In this document: piece by piece, positions 8,248 to 17,756 of the stretch
Layout of the letters: every line of letters starts with the position of its first letter
Numbering within the stretch: position 1 is the stretch's first letter
DNA from: Pseudomonadota bacterium
Lineage (GTDB): Bacteria > Pseudomonadota > Gammaproteobacteria > Acidiferrobacterales > Acidiferrobacteraceae
DNA length: 32,494 nt
Reading direction: 5' to 3'
Assembly: GCA_021777335.1 (NCBI GenBank)
Contig: JAJYDT010000001.1
Span: 77,295 to 109,788, forward strand
Program-made: the position numbers and the translations under genes
The notes under the pieces: model-generated
What the model was told of the DNA's origin: nothing
Database searches by the model: none
Seen by the model: only the letters and a program-made list of their open reading frames with translations

Positions 8248-8754
8248 TCAGGAAGGGGCCGTTCTCCGTTGCAGGTGACGCAGCACCGAATACACCAGTG
8301 GCCACAAGAGCGCTCCGATGCCATCCGATGTCCAGTAACTCCAGTTTCCACCCGGGTGACCCGACGCGTGCTGCGCGATCTGAATGATCAGGTGGTTTAT
8401 ACCGACAAGTGCGAACACGACGAGCGCCTGTTGCCACCGGGGAAACATCCGTACCCTTAAACGCAGCCCGGAGGTGATGAATGCAAGCACCGAGTCGGCC
8501 AGCGCCTGCTCTCCAAGCAGGGTGCCATACAGGACGTCCATTGCGAAGCCGGTGATCCAGGCGGTACCCATCCCGACCCGCTCAGGTGCCTCCAGGCTCC
8601 AGTATACAAGGCAGAGCGCGACCCAGTCCGGCCGATAGGATAAAAGCCCGGCGGGCATCGGCATGATGGACAGAAATATTGCGAGCAGGAGTGTGCCTAT
8701 CACCACGATGCGTGTGTGTCCTGCGCTTGCTGCTCGCGGCATCCGGCGATTCAT
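8248..8754 (-). CDS. mreD: Rod shape-determining protein MreD
   Basis: Small polytopic inner-membrane protein of the elongasome, 168 residues, the usual size. It has five or six hydrophobic segments and family-typical features: RPDWVALCLVYW (about 40-51) and TAWITGFAMDVLYGTLLGEQAL (about 64-85). It bridges MreB and MreC to the PBP2/RodA synthase. Its start overlaps the mreC stop by 4 nt and its stop is 3 nt before mrdA. Confidence 0.93.
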   Translation of the reverse strand: MNRRMPRAASAGHTRIVVIGTLLLAIFLSIMPMPAGLLSYRPDWVALCLVYWSLEAPERVGMGTAWITGFAMDVLYGTLLGEQALADSVLAFITSGLRLRVRMFPRWQQALVVFALVGINHLIIQIAQHASGHPGGNWSYWTSDGIGALLWPLVYSVLRHLQRRTAPS

Positions 8755-9605
8755 CGTCGCGCGCCCGTGGTGCTGACCCCCTTGGGCCAGATCAAAAGGA
8801 CCTGCCGGCCACGGTTGATATGGGCGGCCGGCCTTGCGGATATCTTGAGAAACGCCTCATTCGGGCTATTGCGTACGGTCATCACGCGGGCCACGGGATA
8901 GCCAGGCGGAAACACGCCCCCCAGCCCCGAGCTGATGAGCAGGTCGCCAGGTCTTATGTCGGCCGATGGGGTGAGATAAGGCACGTTCACCCGGTTCGCT
9001 GCCCCGGTACCCATGACAATCGCCCGCTGTCCGCTGCGCAGATCCTCCACCGGTATTGCCTGATTCGGATCGGTGATCAGGATCGCCTGGCTCGAGTAGC
9101 GGCTGACTTCCAGCACCTGCCCCATGAGCCCGTGATCATCGATTACCGGCTGGCGCACGTAAATCCCGTCTGCGGCACCCCGGTTCAGTGTGATAATCCG
9201 CGAAAACGGAGCGGAGCCATTCGCGAGGATGGTTGCCGCCACGGCTCGGTCGGCCACGCGCGGCGCGGCCCCCAGCAGTTTGCGCAGATGGGCATTCTCC
9301 GCTTCGAGTGCCCGGTAACGCTCAACCCGCGCCCGGAGCCGGAGGTCCTGCGCGCGCAGGATCCGGTTGTTCCGTTGCAGGCTCGCGTTGAGCTCAAGGT
9401 ACCGCGCGGAATCTTGGAACGCCTCTTCAGGAAACGCCGCAATGAATCGCAGAGGCAAAGCGATCACGTTGAGCCCGGATCGCAATGCGCGCAGGCGGGG
9501 GCTGCGATAATTGGTGACCATCAGGGTGATCGAGAGCACGACGTAGAAGGCCAGCTGCAGCCAGCGGGCGAGCTTTTTGCGGGAATAGGCGCCAAAACCG
9601 GGCAT
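8751..9605 (-). CDS. mreC: Rod shape-determining protein MreC
   Basis: Bitopic elongasome scaffold of 284 residues: a short cytoplasmic tail, one transmembrane helix (about 16-36), a coiled coil (about 64-118, rich in Leu, Arg and Glu), then the two beta-barrel periplasmic region with NRGAADGIYVRQPVI, DHGLMGQV and DLLISSGLGGVFPPGYPVARV. It binds PBP2 in the periplasm. It starts 66 nt after mreB and overlaps mreD by 4 nt. Confidence 0.95.
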   Translation of the reverse strand: MPGFGAYSRKKLARWLQLAFYVVLSITLMVTNYRSPRLRALRSGLNVIALPLRFIAAFPEEAFQDSARYLELNASLQRNNRILRAQDLRLRARVERYRALEAENAHLRKLLGAAPRVADRAVAATILANGSAPFSRIITLNRGAADGIYVRQPVIDDHGLMGQVLEVSRYSSQAILITDPNQAIPVEDLRSGQRAIVMGTGAANRVNVPYLTPSADIRPGDLLISSGLGGVFPPGYPVARVMTVRNSPNEAFLKISARPAAHINRGRQVLLIWPKGVSTTGARR

Positions 9606-9671
9606 CAGCAGTGATATCGGTGCAGTGCCTCCCGGCTGTGTTTTGTCGGCCCGGGGGACTGTATGTACGTC

Positions 9672-10724
<1,053 letters not shown>

Positions 10725-10731
10725 TTACCCT

Positions 10732-10753
10732 AAGATTGTATAAAGATTGTATA
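10732..10753. repeat. Tandem 11-bp repeat in the mreB-gatC intergenic region
   Basis: Two exact, abutting copies of AAGATTGTATA (10732-10742 and 10743-10753). On the minus strand each copy carries TACAAT, a good -10 hexamer. The copy at 10746-10751 is correctly spaced from a -35; the other may be a slipped or alternative -10. One helical turn per unit would also suit a protein binding on one DNA face. Confidence 0.8.
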
Positions 10754-10773
10754 AAATCGCGCTACTGTATCAA
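10746..10773 (-). promoter_or_regulatory. Predicted sigma-70-type promoter for mreB operon
   Basis: On the minus strand TTGATA (10773-10768) is followed after 16 bp by TACAAT (10751-10746). Transcription would start about 20-25 nt before the mreB ATG at 10715. Both hexamers are near consensus in an otherwise GC-rich region. A second TACAAT lies 11 bp further downstream. Confidence 0.65.
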
Positions 10774-10806
10774 CCACACTCCCCTCGTTCAACCACGGAG
10801 CCGAAT

Positions 10807-10863
10807 ATGGTAAGTTGCCCAATTTGCGCGAAAATTTCGGGAACCAGACCCAAATGTCCCTGA
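10807..10863 (+). CDS. Possible 18-codon leader ORF overlapping gatC start
   Basis: ATG at 10807 is preceded by GGAG with a 6-nt gap, a better ribosome-binding site than gatC itself has. It encodes [18 protein letters not shown] and stops at TGA 10861-10863, overlapping the gatC ATG (10854) in another frame. It could couple translation into gatC. The alternative is that it is chance, or that gatC starts at the in-frame TTG at 10815. The three cysteines have no assigned meaning. Confidence 0.35.
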   Translation: MVSCPICAKISGTRPKCP

Positions 10864-11141
10864 GTCGGAAAGACGTTGAGAAGATGGCGCATCTTGCACG
10901 TTTGCAGATCACGGAGCAAGAGATCGAATACTACCGGGAAGGACTGTCCCGGATACTCGGCGTGATTGATCAGATGAATGAGGTTGATACACGGACAACG
11001 GCCCCCCTGTTCCATCCGAACGAAGAGGCATTGCGGTTGCGCGAGGACCGTCCGGACGGCGCCATCGATCGCGATCGCATGCAGCAGATTGCGCCCCAGG
11101 CACAGGACGGGCTTTACCTCGTGCCCAAGGTCATCGAGTAA
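10854..11141 (+). CDS. gatC: Asp-tRNA(Asn)/Glu-tRNA(Gln) amidotransferase subunit C
   Basis: Small subunit that wraps GatA and GatB and stabilises the complex. The start is chosen at the ATG at 10854 ([19 protein letters not shown]) because GatC proteins begin at this motif. That gives 95 residues, the family norm; the open frame extends back to a TTG at 10815. The C-terminal segment [13 protein letters not shown] followed by [15 protein letters not shown] is typical. It is first in gatCAB and divergent from mreB. Confidence 0.93.
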   Translation: MSLSRKDVEKMAHLARLQITEQEIEYYREGLSRILGVIDQMNEVDTRTTAPLFHPNEEALRLREDRPDGAIDRDRMQQIAPQAQDGLYLVPKVIE

Positions 11142-11158
11142 CCCCCGGGGCCTGCGCC

Positions 11159-12613
11159 ATGTATAAAAAGACTGTCGCCGAGCTGCTGGCGGCGCTTGCG
11201 GACCGGACGATATCAAGCGTTGAACTGACAGGTTTATTTCTCGCGCGCATCGAACGCCATGCGGGGCTGAACGCATATATCACGTTGGAACCTGAGCGTG
11301 CCCTGGCTGACGCCAGGGCGGCTGACGCATTGCGGTTGCAGGGGGGGGATGCACCCCTGCTCGGCGTGCCGATCGCGCACAAGGACATATTCTGTACCGA
11401 GGGAGTCAGGACCACCTGCGGCTCGCGCATGCTTGAGAGTTTCATTGCACCTTACGATGCCACCGTGACCGCCCGGCTCAAGGCTGCCGGCGCGGTGCTT
11501 CTTGGCAAGACCAATATGGACGAGTTTGCCATGGGCTCGTCCAATGAAACCTCTTATTTCGGACCGGTAGCAAATCCCTGGGACACGGGTCGCGTCCCTG
11601 GCGGGAGCTCCGGGGGTTCAGCCGTGGCTGTGGCCGCTGGACTTGCGGCGGCGGCCACGGGTACCGATACCGGCGGCTCGATCCGTCAGCCGGCCGCCTT
11701 GTGTGGCATTACAGGCCTTAAGCCGAGCTACGGACGTGTCTCGCGCTATGGGATGATCGCGTTTGCATCCTCGCTTGACCAGGGTGGCCCCATGACGCGT
11801 TCGGCGGAGGATGCGGCACTGATGCTGCAGGCGATGGCGGGTTTTGATCCGCGCGATTCGACCTCGGTTGACCGCGTAGTGCCGGATTACCGCGCGACGC
11901 TCGGGCGGTCGCTCAAGGGTCTGAAGATCGGCGTGCCGACGCAGTTCTTCGGCGAAGGTCTTTCCCCCGACGTGCGGCACGGCATCGAACAGGCACTTGA
12001 TGTGTATCGCGGTCTCGGTGCCCGTATCGTGGATGTCGAGCTGCCGAACAGCCGTCTTGCCCTGCCCTGCTACTACGTGCTGGCACCCTGCGAGGCCTCG
12101 TCCAACCTCGCGCGCTACGACGGGGTGCGCTATGGCTACCGCACCCCCGGGCACGAGAGCCTGATCGACATGTACAAGAAGACGCGTGCCGAGGGTTTCG
12201 GGGCGGAGGTCAAGCGCCGTATCCTGATCGGTACCTACGCGCTTTCTGCCGGGTACTTTGACGCCTACTACGTCAAGTCACTGAGATTGCGCCGGCTGAT
12301 TACCGAGGATTTTGCGCACGCCTTCGAGCGCTGCGACGTGATCGCAGGACCGACCGCACCCTCCACCGCATTTCCGCTGCAGGCCAAGACCGATGATCCG
12401 GTGGCCATGTACCTGAATGACATCTATACGATTCCGGTCAATCTTGCGGGGTTGCCAGCCGTGTCGCTTCCAGTCGGATTTGACCGCCTCGGCCTTCCCG
12501 TCGGGCTCCAGCTGATCGGTCGCTATTTCGATGAGCCGCTGTTGCTCAATGTCGCGCACGGTTATCAGCAGGAGACTGATTGGCACCGGCATTTCCCGCC
12601 GGAGTTCGAGTGA
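11159..12613 (+). CDS. gatA: Asp-tRNA(Asn)/Glu-tRNA(Gln) amidotransferase subunit A
   Basis: Glutaminase subunit of the amidase-signature family, 484 residues. The Ser-cisSer-Lys triad is visible: K75 in [10 protein letters not shown], the cis-serine at S150 in [13 protein letters not shown], and the nucleophile S174 in [12 protein letters not shown]. It releases ammonia from glutamine, which is channelled to GatB to amidate mischarged Glu-tRNA(Gln) or Asp-tRNA(Asn). Its presence means at least one of these tRNAs is probably made by the indirect route. It follows gatC by 17 nt. Confidence 0.98.
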   Translation: MYKKTVAELLAALADRTISSVELTGLFLARIERHAGLNAYITLEPERALADARAADALRLQGGDAPLLGVPIAHKDIFCTEGVRTTCGSRMLESFIAPYDATVTARLKAAGAVLLGKTNMDEFAMGSSNETSYFGPVANPWDTGRVPGGSSGGSAVAVAAGLAAAATGTDTGGSIRQPAALCGITGLKPSYGRVSRYGMIAFASSLDQGGPMTRSAEDAALMLQAMAGFDPRDSTSVDRVVPDYRATLGRSLKGLKIGVPTQFFGEGLSPDVRHGIEQALDVYRGLGARIVDVELPNSRLALPCYYVLAPCEASSNLARYDGVRYGYRTPGHESLIDMYKKTRAEGFGAEVKRRILIGTYALSAGYFDAYYVKSLRLRRLITEDFAHAFERCDVIAGPTAPSTAFPLQAKTDDPVAMYLNDIYTIPVNLAGLPAVSLPVGFDRLGLPVGLQLIGRYFDEPLLLNVAHGYQQETDWHRHFPPEFE

Positions 12614-12627
12614 GCGTGGGGGGATCG

Positions 12628-14061
12628 ATGGATTGGGAGACGGTAGTGGGCCTCGAGGTGCACGTACAGCTCCTGACGGCAAGCAAGGCGTTTTCGGATG
12701 CCCCGGCGCGCTATGGCGCGGCTCCCAATACCCAGGCGAACGTCGTGGATCTTGCAATGCCCGGTGTCCTGCCGGTGATGAACCGGGAGGCGGTGCGGAT
12801 GGCGGCCATGTTCGGGGCCGCGATCGGCGCCCGCGTCAATCCCCGTTCGGTTTTTGCCCGCAAGAATTATTTCTACCCGGATCTGCCGAAAGGGTATCAG
12901 ATCAGCCAGTACGAGTTGCCGGTGGTGGAACACGGCACACTCACGATCGACGGAGACGGTGCGGAGCGGAGCATCAGGATCCTGCGTGCTCATCTTGAGG
13001 AGGACGCCGGGAAATCGCTCCATGAGGACTTCCATGGGATGACCGGCATCGATCTCAATCGCGCCGGCATCCCTCTGCTCGAGATTGTATCTCAGCCTGA
13101 CCTCAGGTCGCCGAAGGAGGCCGTGGCCTACCTGAAGAAGCTGCATACCCTGGTCCGCTACCTCAGGATCTGTGACGGCAATATGCAGGAGGGATCGTTC
13201 CGCTGCGACGCGAATGTATCGGTCCGGCCCAGGGGTCAGGACACACTTGGCACGCGCACAGAGGTCAAGAACATCAACTCGTTCCGGTTCGTTGAGCGTG
13301 CGATCGAGTACGAGGTGGCCCGACAGATCGATCTCATCGAAGGGGGCGGCAAGGTGGTCCAGGAGACCCGCCTCTACGACTCGGTCAAGGATGAGACGCG
13401 CCCGATGCGCAGCAAGGAGGAGGCGAACGACTATCGCTATTTCCCGGATCCGGATCTGCCTCCCCTGGTGCTGACCCAGGAATTCATTGATGAAGCTGCC
13501 CGCGCGCTCCCGGAACTGCCTGACCAAAAGCGGCAGCGTTTCATGCGGGATTACGGCCTCACCGCGTACGACGCGGGGGTGCTGACCGCATCGGAGGAGA
13601 CGGCAGCATATTTTGAGCGGGTGTGCGAATACGCTGGCGCGGAACCCAAGCTTGCGGCCAATTGGGTGACGGGAGCGCTTGGTGCGTACCTGAACCGCGA
13701 TGGTCTTGAGATCGAATCGTCGCGTATCAGCGCCGAGGCGCTGGCGGGACTCCTGCGGCGCATCGGCGATCAAACGATTTCGGGCAAGATCGCGAAAGAG
13801 GTGTTCGAGGCCATGTGGGCGAGCGGGAAGGACGCGGATTCCGTGATCGACCTCCGTGGGCTGCGGCAGATCACGGATTCCGGGCCTATCGTCGCGGCCA
13901 TCGACGCGGTATTTGCCGCGCACCCGAAACAGCTCGAACAGTACCGTACCGGCCAGGAAAAGCTGTTCGGATTTTTCGTGGGCCAGGTCATGAAGGCGAC
14001 CCAGGGCAAGGCGAATCCCGCGGAGGTCAACCGGCTGCTCAAGGAGCGCCTGTCGTCCTAG
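12628..14061 (+). CDS. gatB: Asp-tRNA(Asn)/Glu-tRNA(Gln) amidotransferase subunit B
   Basis: The kinase and transamidase subunit, about 477 residues. The start is set at the ATG at 12628 ([15 protein letters not shown]), preceded by a G-rich SD-like stretch; the frame is open further upstream into gatA but family members begin here. Family blocks seen are [64 protein letters not shown] and [13 protein letters not shown]. The C-terminal YqeY-like tail domain ends in [13 protein letters not shown]. Complete. Confidence 0.97.
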   Translation: MDWETVVGLEVHVQLLTASKAFSDAPARYGAAPNTQANVVDLAMPGVLPVMNREAVRMAAMFGAAIGARVNPRSVFARKNYFYPDLPKGYQISQYELPVVEHGTLTIDGDGAERSIRILRAHLEEDAGKSLHEDFHGMTGIDLNRAGIPLLEIVSQPDLRSPKEAVAYLKKLHTLVRYLRICDGNMQEGSFRCDANVSVRPRGQDTLGTRTEVKNINSFRFVERAIEYEVARQIDLIEGGGKVVQETRLYDSVKDETRPMRSKEEANDYRYFPDPDLPPLVLTQEFIDEAARALPELPDQKRQRFMRDYGLTAYDAGVLTASEETAAYFERVCEYAGAEPKLAANWVTGALGAYLNRDGLEIESSRISAEALAGLLRRIGDQTISGKIAKEVFEAMWASGKDADSVIDLRGLRQITDSGPIVAAIDAVFAAHPKQLEQYRTGQEKLFGFFVGQVMKATQGKANPAEVNRLLKERLSS

Positions 14062-14119
14062 CCTGCGGGGTCGTCGGCATCACATTGCCGATGACCTGGA
14101 ATCTCCTAGACTTGCGGAT

Positions 14120-15283
14120 ATGAGTGCAAGCGGAGAAGGGTGTCTGGGGCTCGTTCTGACCGGGGGTGGTGCGCGCACCGCGTACCAGGTGGGGGCGCTT
14201 CGCGCCATCGCACACTGGCTCCCTCGTGGAGCCCCAATCCCGTTCCCGGTCCTCTGCGGTACCTCGGCCGGTGCCATCAACGCCGTTGCCCTTGCTGCGC
14301 ATGCGGGCAACTTCCGGCAAGGTGTCGGCCGGCTCGCGTCAGTATGGGGCAGCCTGTCGGCCCCCAAGGTTGTGCGCAGTGATTCGCGCGCGCTGCTGCA
14401 AGGCGCTGCGCGCTGGATATTCACCCTGTTTGCGCGCGGGCTCGGACGGTACAACCCCTCGTCGCTGCTCGACCCCAGCCCGTTGCGCGTACTCCTCGAA
14501 CGGCGCCTGCCGTTTCCAAGCATCGACCGCGCCATTGCCGAGGGCGCCCTGCGTGCGGTATGTGTCACCGCGTTCAGCTATACCACGGCGCGGTCGGTGA
14601 GCTTCTACCAGGGGTCTCAGGATCTCAAGCCATGGCAGCGGACCGAGCGCATGGGGCGCCCGGTGCGGCTCGGAGCCGACCACCTGATGGCTTCTGCCGC
14701 CATCCCGTTCCTGTTCCGCGCGGTCGCACTCGACAATGAGTACTTCGGAGACGGTTCGATGCGGCAGCTTGCGCCGATCAGCCCCGCGCTGCATCTCGGG
14801 GCGGGACGTCTGCTGCTCATCGATGTCAAGGGTGCGGCACAGCCCGTCCTGCAGGCCCCGGAAGGCTATCCCTCGTTCGCCCATATCGGTGGACATGTAC
14901 TGAACTGCATCTTTCTCGACAGCATCGACGCGGATCTCGAGCGTCTGAGGCGGATCAATGAGGCGCTCGTGCGGGTGTCCCGTGTGACTCGCTCTCGCCT
15001 CGGGTTACGCCCTGTGGACACGCTGCTGATTGCGCCGAGCGCCGACCTCTCCGCGCTTGCCTTTCGCCACCGGGATGCCCTGCCGCGTGCGCTGCGCTCG
15101 GTGCTTGGACGCATCGGTGCCCTCGGTGAGGAGGGCGCAGATCTGATAAGCTATCTCCTTTTTGAAAAATCCTATTGCCGGGAAGCGATGGCGCTGGGCT
15201 TCGAGGATGCGACGCGCAGGCGCGACGAGATTCTCGCGTTTCTCGACCACGCCACTCTGCCGGAGATTGGGGTTGGGAGCTGA
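14120..15283 (+). CDS. Patatin-like phospholipase family protein
   Basis: A 387-residue patatin-fold hydrolase. The oxyanion loop GGGARTAYQVGAL (15-27), the nucleophile elbow GTSAG with S49, and the catalytic aspartate in the DG motif (D211-G212, FGDGSMRQ) are all present, so it should be active on lipid esters. No signal peptide is evident, suggesting cytosolic or peripheral membrane location. The C-terminal ~150 residues, with a run of charged helices, match bacterial patatin proteins of unknown substrate. It follows gatB by 58 nt on the same strand; a functional link is not implied. Confidence 0.9.
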   Translation: MSASGEGCLGLVLTGGGARTAYQVGALRAIAHWLPRGAPIPFPVLCGTSAGAINAVALAAHAGNFRQGVGRLASVWGSLSAPKVVRSDSRALLQGAARWIFTLFARGLGRYNPSSLLDPSPLRVLLERRLPFPSIDRAIAEGALRAVCVTAFSYTTARSVSFYQGSQDLKPWQRTERMGRPVRLGADHLMASAAIPFLFRAVALDNEYFGDGSMRQLAPISPALHLGAGRLLLIDVKGAAQPVLQAPEGYPSFAHIGGHVLNCIFLDSIDADLERLRRINEALVRVSRVTRSRLGLRPVDTLLIAPSADLSALAFRHRDALPRALRSVLGRIGALGEEGADLISYLLFEKSYCREAMALGFEDATRRRDEILAFLDHATLPEIGVGS

Positions 15284-15396
15284 CCGCGCGGTATCGCGTG
15301 GCTGCAGGGAGACGGACCTTCGGGTTTCACAGGCCCCAGGGTTCGGGACGGAGGGCAGGTTTCCGTCGCCATTCAGACTGAGTTGGCAATGTCTTT

Positions 15397-15819
15397 ATGA
15401 AAAGAAGAGTGCTCGCATCGGTGATCCTGCTGCTCGCAGCAAGCCTCGGCGGCTGCGTATCCATGGAGCCGCGTGTGTACGACGTGCGCTCAGCGCCACT
15501 GCCGCTGTTGCAGGCACCGGTCAGGCTCGATCAGATCGCCGACGCGATCATGCGCGCCGGCGCAAGCCTTGGCTGGCAGATGCGACGCACCGGAGCGCAT
15601 GACATGACCGGGATTCTCGACGTCTATCACGCCGAAGCCGTCGTGAGCGTACATTTCACCACCCATTCCTACACGATCCGGTATCGGCGCAGCCGTCATC
15701 TCCATGCGGCGGCGGGGCGTATCGAGCCGCGCTATAACGTCTGGATCAAGAGCCTGAGTCAGCAGATCGAATTTCAGGCAGCGTGCATCGGGCGTATCCA
15801 GTGCCGCCAGGCCATCTGA
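15397..15819 (+). CDS. Small hypothetical lipoprotein
   Basis: A 140-residue protein with a lipoprotein signal peptide (MKRRVLASVILLLAASLGGC, lipid-attachment cysteine C20) and a small alpha/beta domain containing YTIRYRRSRHL and RYNVWIKSLSQQIEFQAA. The RYNVWIKSL motif recurs in short proteobacterial lipoproteins without assigned function, as far as I recall. It starts 113 nt after the patatin gene and converges on the GH15 gene. Envelope location is well supported; function is unknown. Confidence 0.75.
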   Translation: MKRRVLASVILLLAASLGGCVSMEPRVYDVRSAPLPLLQAPVRLDQIADAIMRAGASLGWQMRRTGAHDMTGILDVYHAEAVVSVHFTTHSYTIRYRRSRHLHAAAGRIEPRYNVWIKSLSQQIEFQAACIGRIQCRQAI

Positions 15820-15875
15820 CGGGGCGGCTGGCAATCTGTGGCGGCATGGATACGGGATTTCCGGGCAAACACCCC

Positions 15876-17699
15876 TCAAGCCGATGCAAGGCGCTTGCCA
15901 CTCGCCCGGGCACGATGGGCCGCTGGACCGGCCCGGGTGGAGAGATTGATGGCGGTATTGATGACACCGACGTGGGAAAAGGCCTGCGGGAAGTTTCCGA
16001 CAAGGCGTTTCGCGCGAGGATCGTATTCTTCGGAGAGCAGCCCCACATCGTTCGCGACACCGAGCACCCGCTCGAACATCTTGTGGGCGTCGGTCTTGCG
16101 ACCGAGGAGTGCATAATTATCGGCAAGCCATAGGGAGCAGGCCAGAAACGCACCTTCGCTACCAGGAAGGCCGTCGCTGCTGCCGGAGTAGCGCATGACA
16201 AAACCGTCGCACAGCAGGTCCTGTTCGATCGCGCGGACGGTCCCGGCAATGCGTGGATCCGCGGGTGGCAGAAAGCCCACGAGCGGCAGGAGCAGGAGTG
16301 AGGCGTCCATCACCTGGCCCCCGTAGGTCTGCACGAAGCTGCCACGCTCCTCGCTGTAGCCTTTCCGACACACCTCCTCGTGGATCATGGCGCGCAACTG
16401 TCGCCACCGGTCGAGTGGCCCCTCAAGGCTGAACCGTTCGACCGTCTTCACTGACCGGTCCGCGGCGACCCACGCCATGACCTTCGAGAAGACGTGATTG
16501 CGGTTGCCGGCGCGCTCCTCCCAGAGCCCGGCATCCGGATCCTGCCAATGCCCCTCCAGAAACTCCATCAGTGCGCACTGGATCTGCCAGCTGTCGCTCT
16601 CGCCCCCGTCCTTGAGCCCATGGCTGCGGCTGAAGTACAGCGCATCCATGAGTTCTCCGTAGATGTCCATCTGACGCTGCTGGTAAGCGGCGTTGCCGAT
16701 CCGGACCGGCCGGCTGTTCGCGTAGCCCGTGAGCCAGGGCAGCTCCTGCTCATCGAGTCGGCGCTCGCCTCTCAGGCCGTACATGATCTGGATCTTCGCG
16801 GGTTCGCCGGCGACCGCTCGCAGGAGCCAGTCGCGCCAGGCCTGCGCCTCTTTCCGATAGCCGGCGACGTGCAGGGCATAGAGGGTGAAGGTTGCATCCC
16901 GCAGCCAGCAAAATCGGTAGTCCCAGTTGCGGACACCGCCGATCGACTCAGGCAGCGACGTCGTGGGTGCAGCGACGATGCCGCCCGTCGGGCTGTAGGT
17001 AAGCGCCTTCAGGGTGATTGCGGAGCGTTCGATAACGGCCGGGTAGGCACGGCGCCCGGCCTTGTCTTTGCGGACCCACCGGTGCCACCAGGACTCGGTT
17101 TCCTTCAGCGCTTTCAGCGCATCGCGTACGGGTGGTTCCCGAAGATGAGAGGGCGCACGCGTCAGGACAAACGGGATCACCTGTCCGGCGGATACGGTGA
17201 AATCGCCTACTGTGGCGAGCCCTTGCCCCCGCAGCTCGACCGGGGTGTAGAGATAGAGCGCCTCCGGGCCTGCCACTGCGCTGAGTCTGTGCCCGTCGTA
17301 TCGCACCCAGGGGACCACTGCGCCGTACTCGCAGCGGAAGGCTGCCCCGAGGCGCATCGGTACGGAGCCCCGGCGACCGTAGAGGATGCGGACGACGTCG
17401 GTTGCGTGGCCAGCGCGCGGAGGAGGCATGAAATCGATGAGTTCGACGTCGCCCTCGTCGGTCGCAAACTGCGTCTCGAGGATCAGGGTCTTGTCCCGGT
17501 ATCTGCGCGTGGCCCGGGCGGAAGGAGCCAGTGGGCAGAGACTCCAGTAGCCGTTTTCGGGCGTCCCCAGGAGCGAGGCAAAACAGGCGGATGCCCCGAA
17601 GTCTGGCATGCAGAGCCAGTCGATTGAACCCTGGCGGCTGATCAGGGCGATGGTCAGCGTATTGCCGATGATGGCGTACTCTTCAATGGGAAGACTCAT
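15876..17699 (-). CDS. Glycoside hydrolase family 15 (glucoamylase/trehalase-like)
   Basis: A 607-residue protein with the two-part GH15 layout: an N-terminal beta-sandwich (IEEYAIIGNTLTIALIS, GSIDWLCMPDFGASACFASLLG) and a C-terminal (alpha/alpha)6 barrel (GGVRNWDYRFCWLRDATFTLYAL, YGELMDALYFS). Likely catalytic acids are E394/E395 in GLWEERAG and the SEEYDP glutamates near residue 560. Related bacterial enzymes hydrolyse trehalose or alpha-glucans; there is no signal peptide, so a cytosolic glycogen or trehalose role is likely. The ATG at 17699, preceded by GGAG, is preferred over the adjacent TTG at 17702. It follows the CbbO-like gene by 57 nt. Confidence 0.92.
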   Translation of the reverse strand: MSLPIEEYAIIGNTLTIALISRQGSIDWLCMPDFGASACFASLLGTPENGYWSLCPLAPSARATRRYRDKTLILETQFATDEGDVELIDFMPPPRAGHATDVVRILYGRRGSVPMRLGAAFRCEYGAVVPWVRYDGHRLSAVAGPEALYLYTPVELRGQGLATVGDFTVSAGQVIPFVLTRAPSHLREPPVRDALKALKETESWWHRWVRKDKAGRRAYPAVIERSAITLKALTYSPTGGIVAAPTTSLPESIGGVRNWDYRFCWLRDATFTLYALHVAGYRKEAQAWRDWLLRAVAGEPAKIQIMYGLRGERRLDEQELPWLTGYANSRPVRIGNAAYQQRQMDIYGELMDALYFSRSHGLKDGGESDSWQIQCALMEFLEGHWQDPDAGLWEERAGNRNHVFSKVMAWVAADRSVKTVERFSLEGPLDRWRQLRAMIHEEVCRKGYSEERGSFVQTYGGQVMDASLLLLPLVGFLPPADPRIAGTVRAIEQDLLCDGFVMRYSGSSDGLPGSEGAFLACSLWLADNYALLGRKTDAHKMFERVLGVANDVGLLSEEYDPRAKRLVGNFPQAFSHVGVINTAINLSTRAGPAAHRARASGKRLASA

Positions 17700-17756
17700 C
17701 AATGCGCTCCCTGTCCTTGGCGTATGTTCCGCTCTGTCGTCCTGTGCGGCGCGTTT

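Noticed and set aside
12565-13923. 452-codon minus-strand open frame over gatB
   Set aside because: Shadow of gatB; the translated sequence has no recognisable domain.
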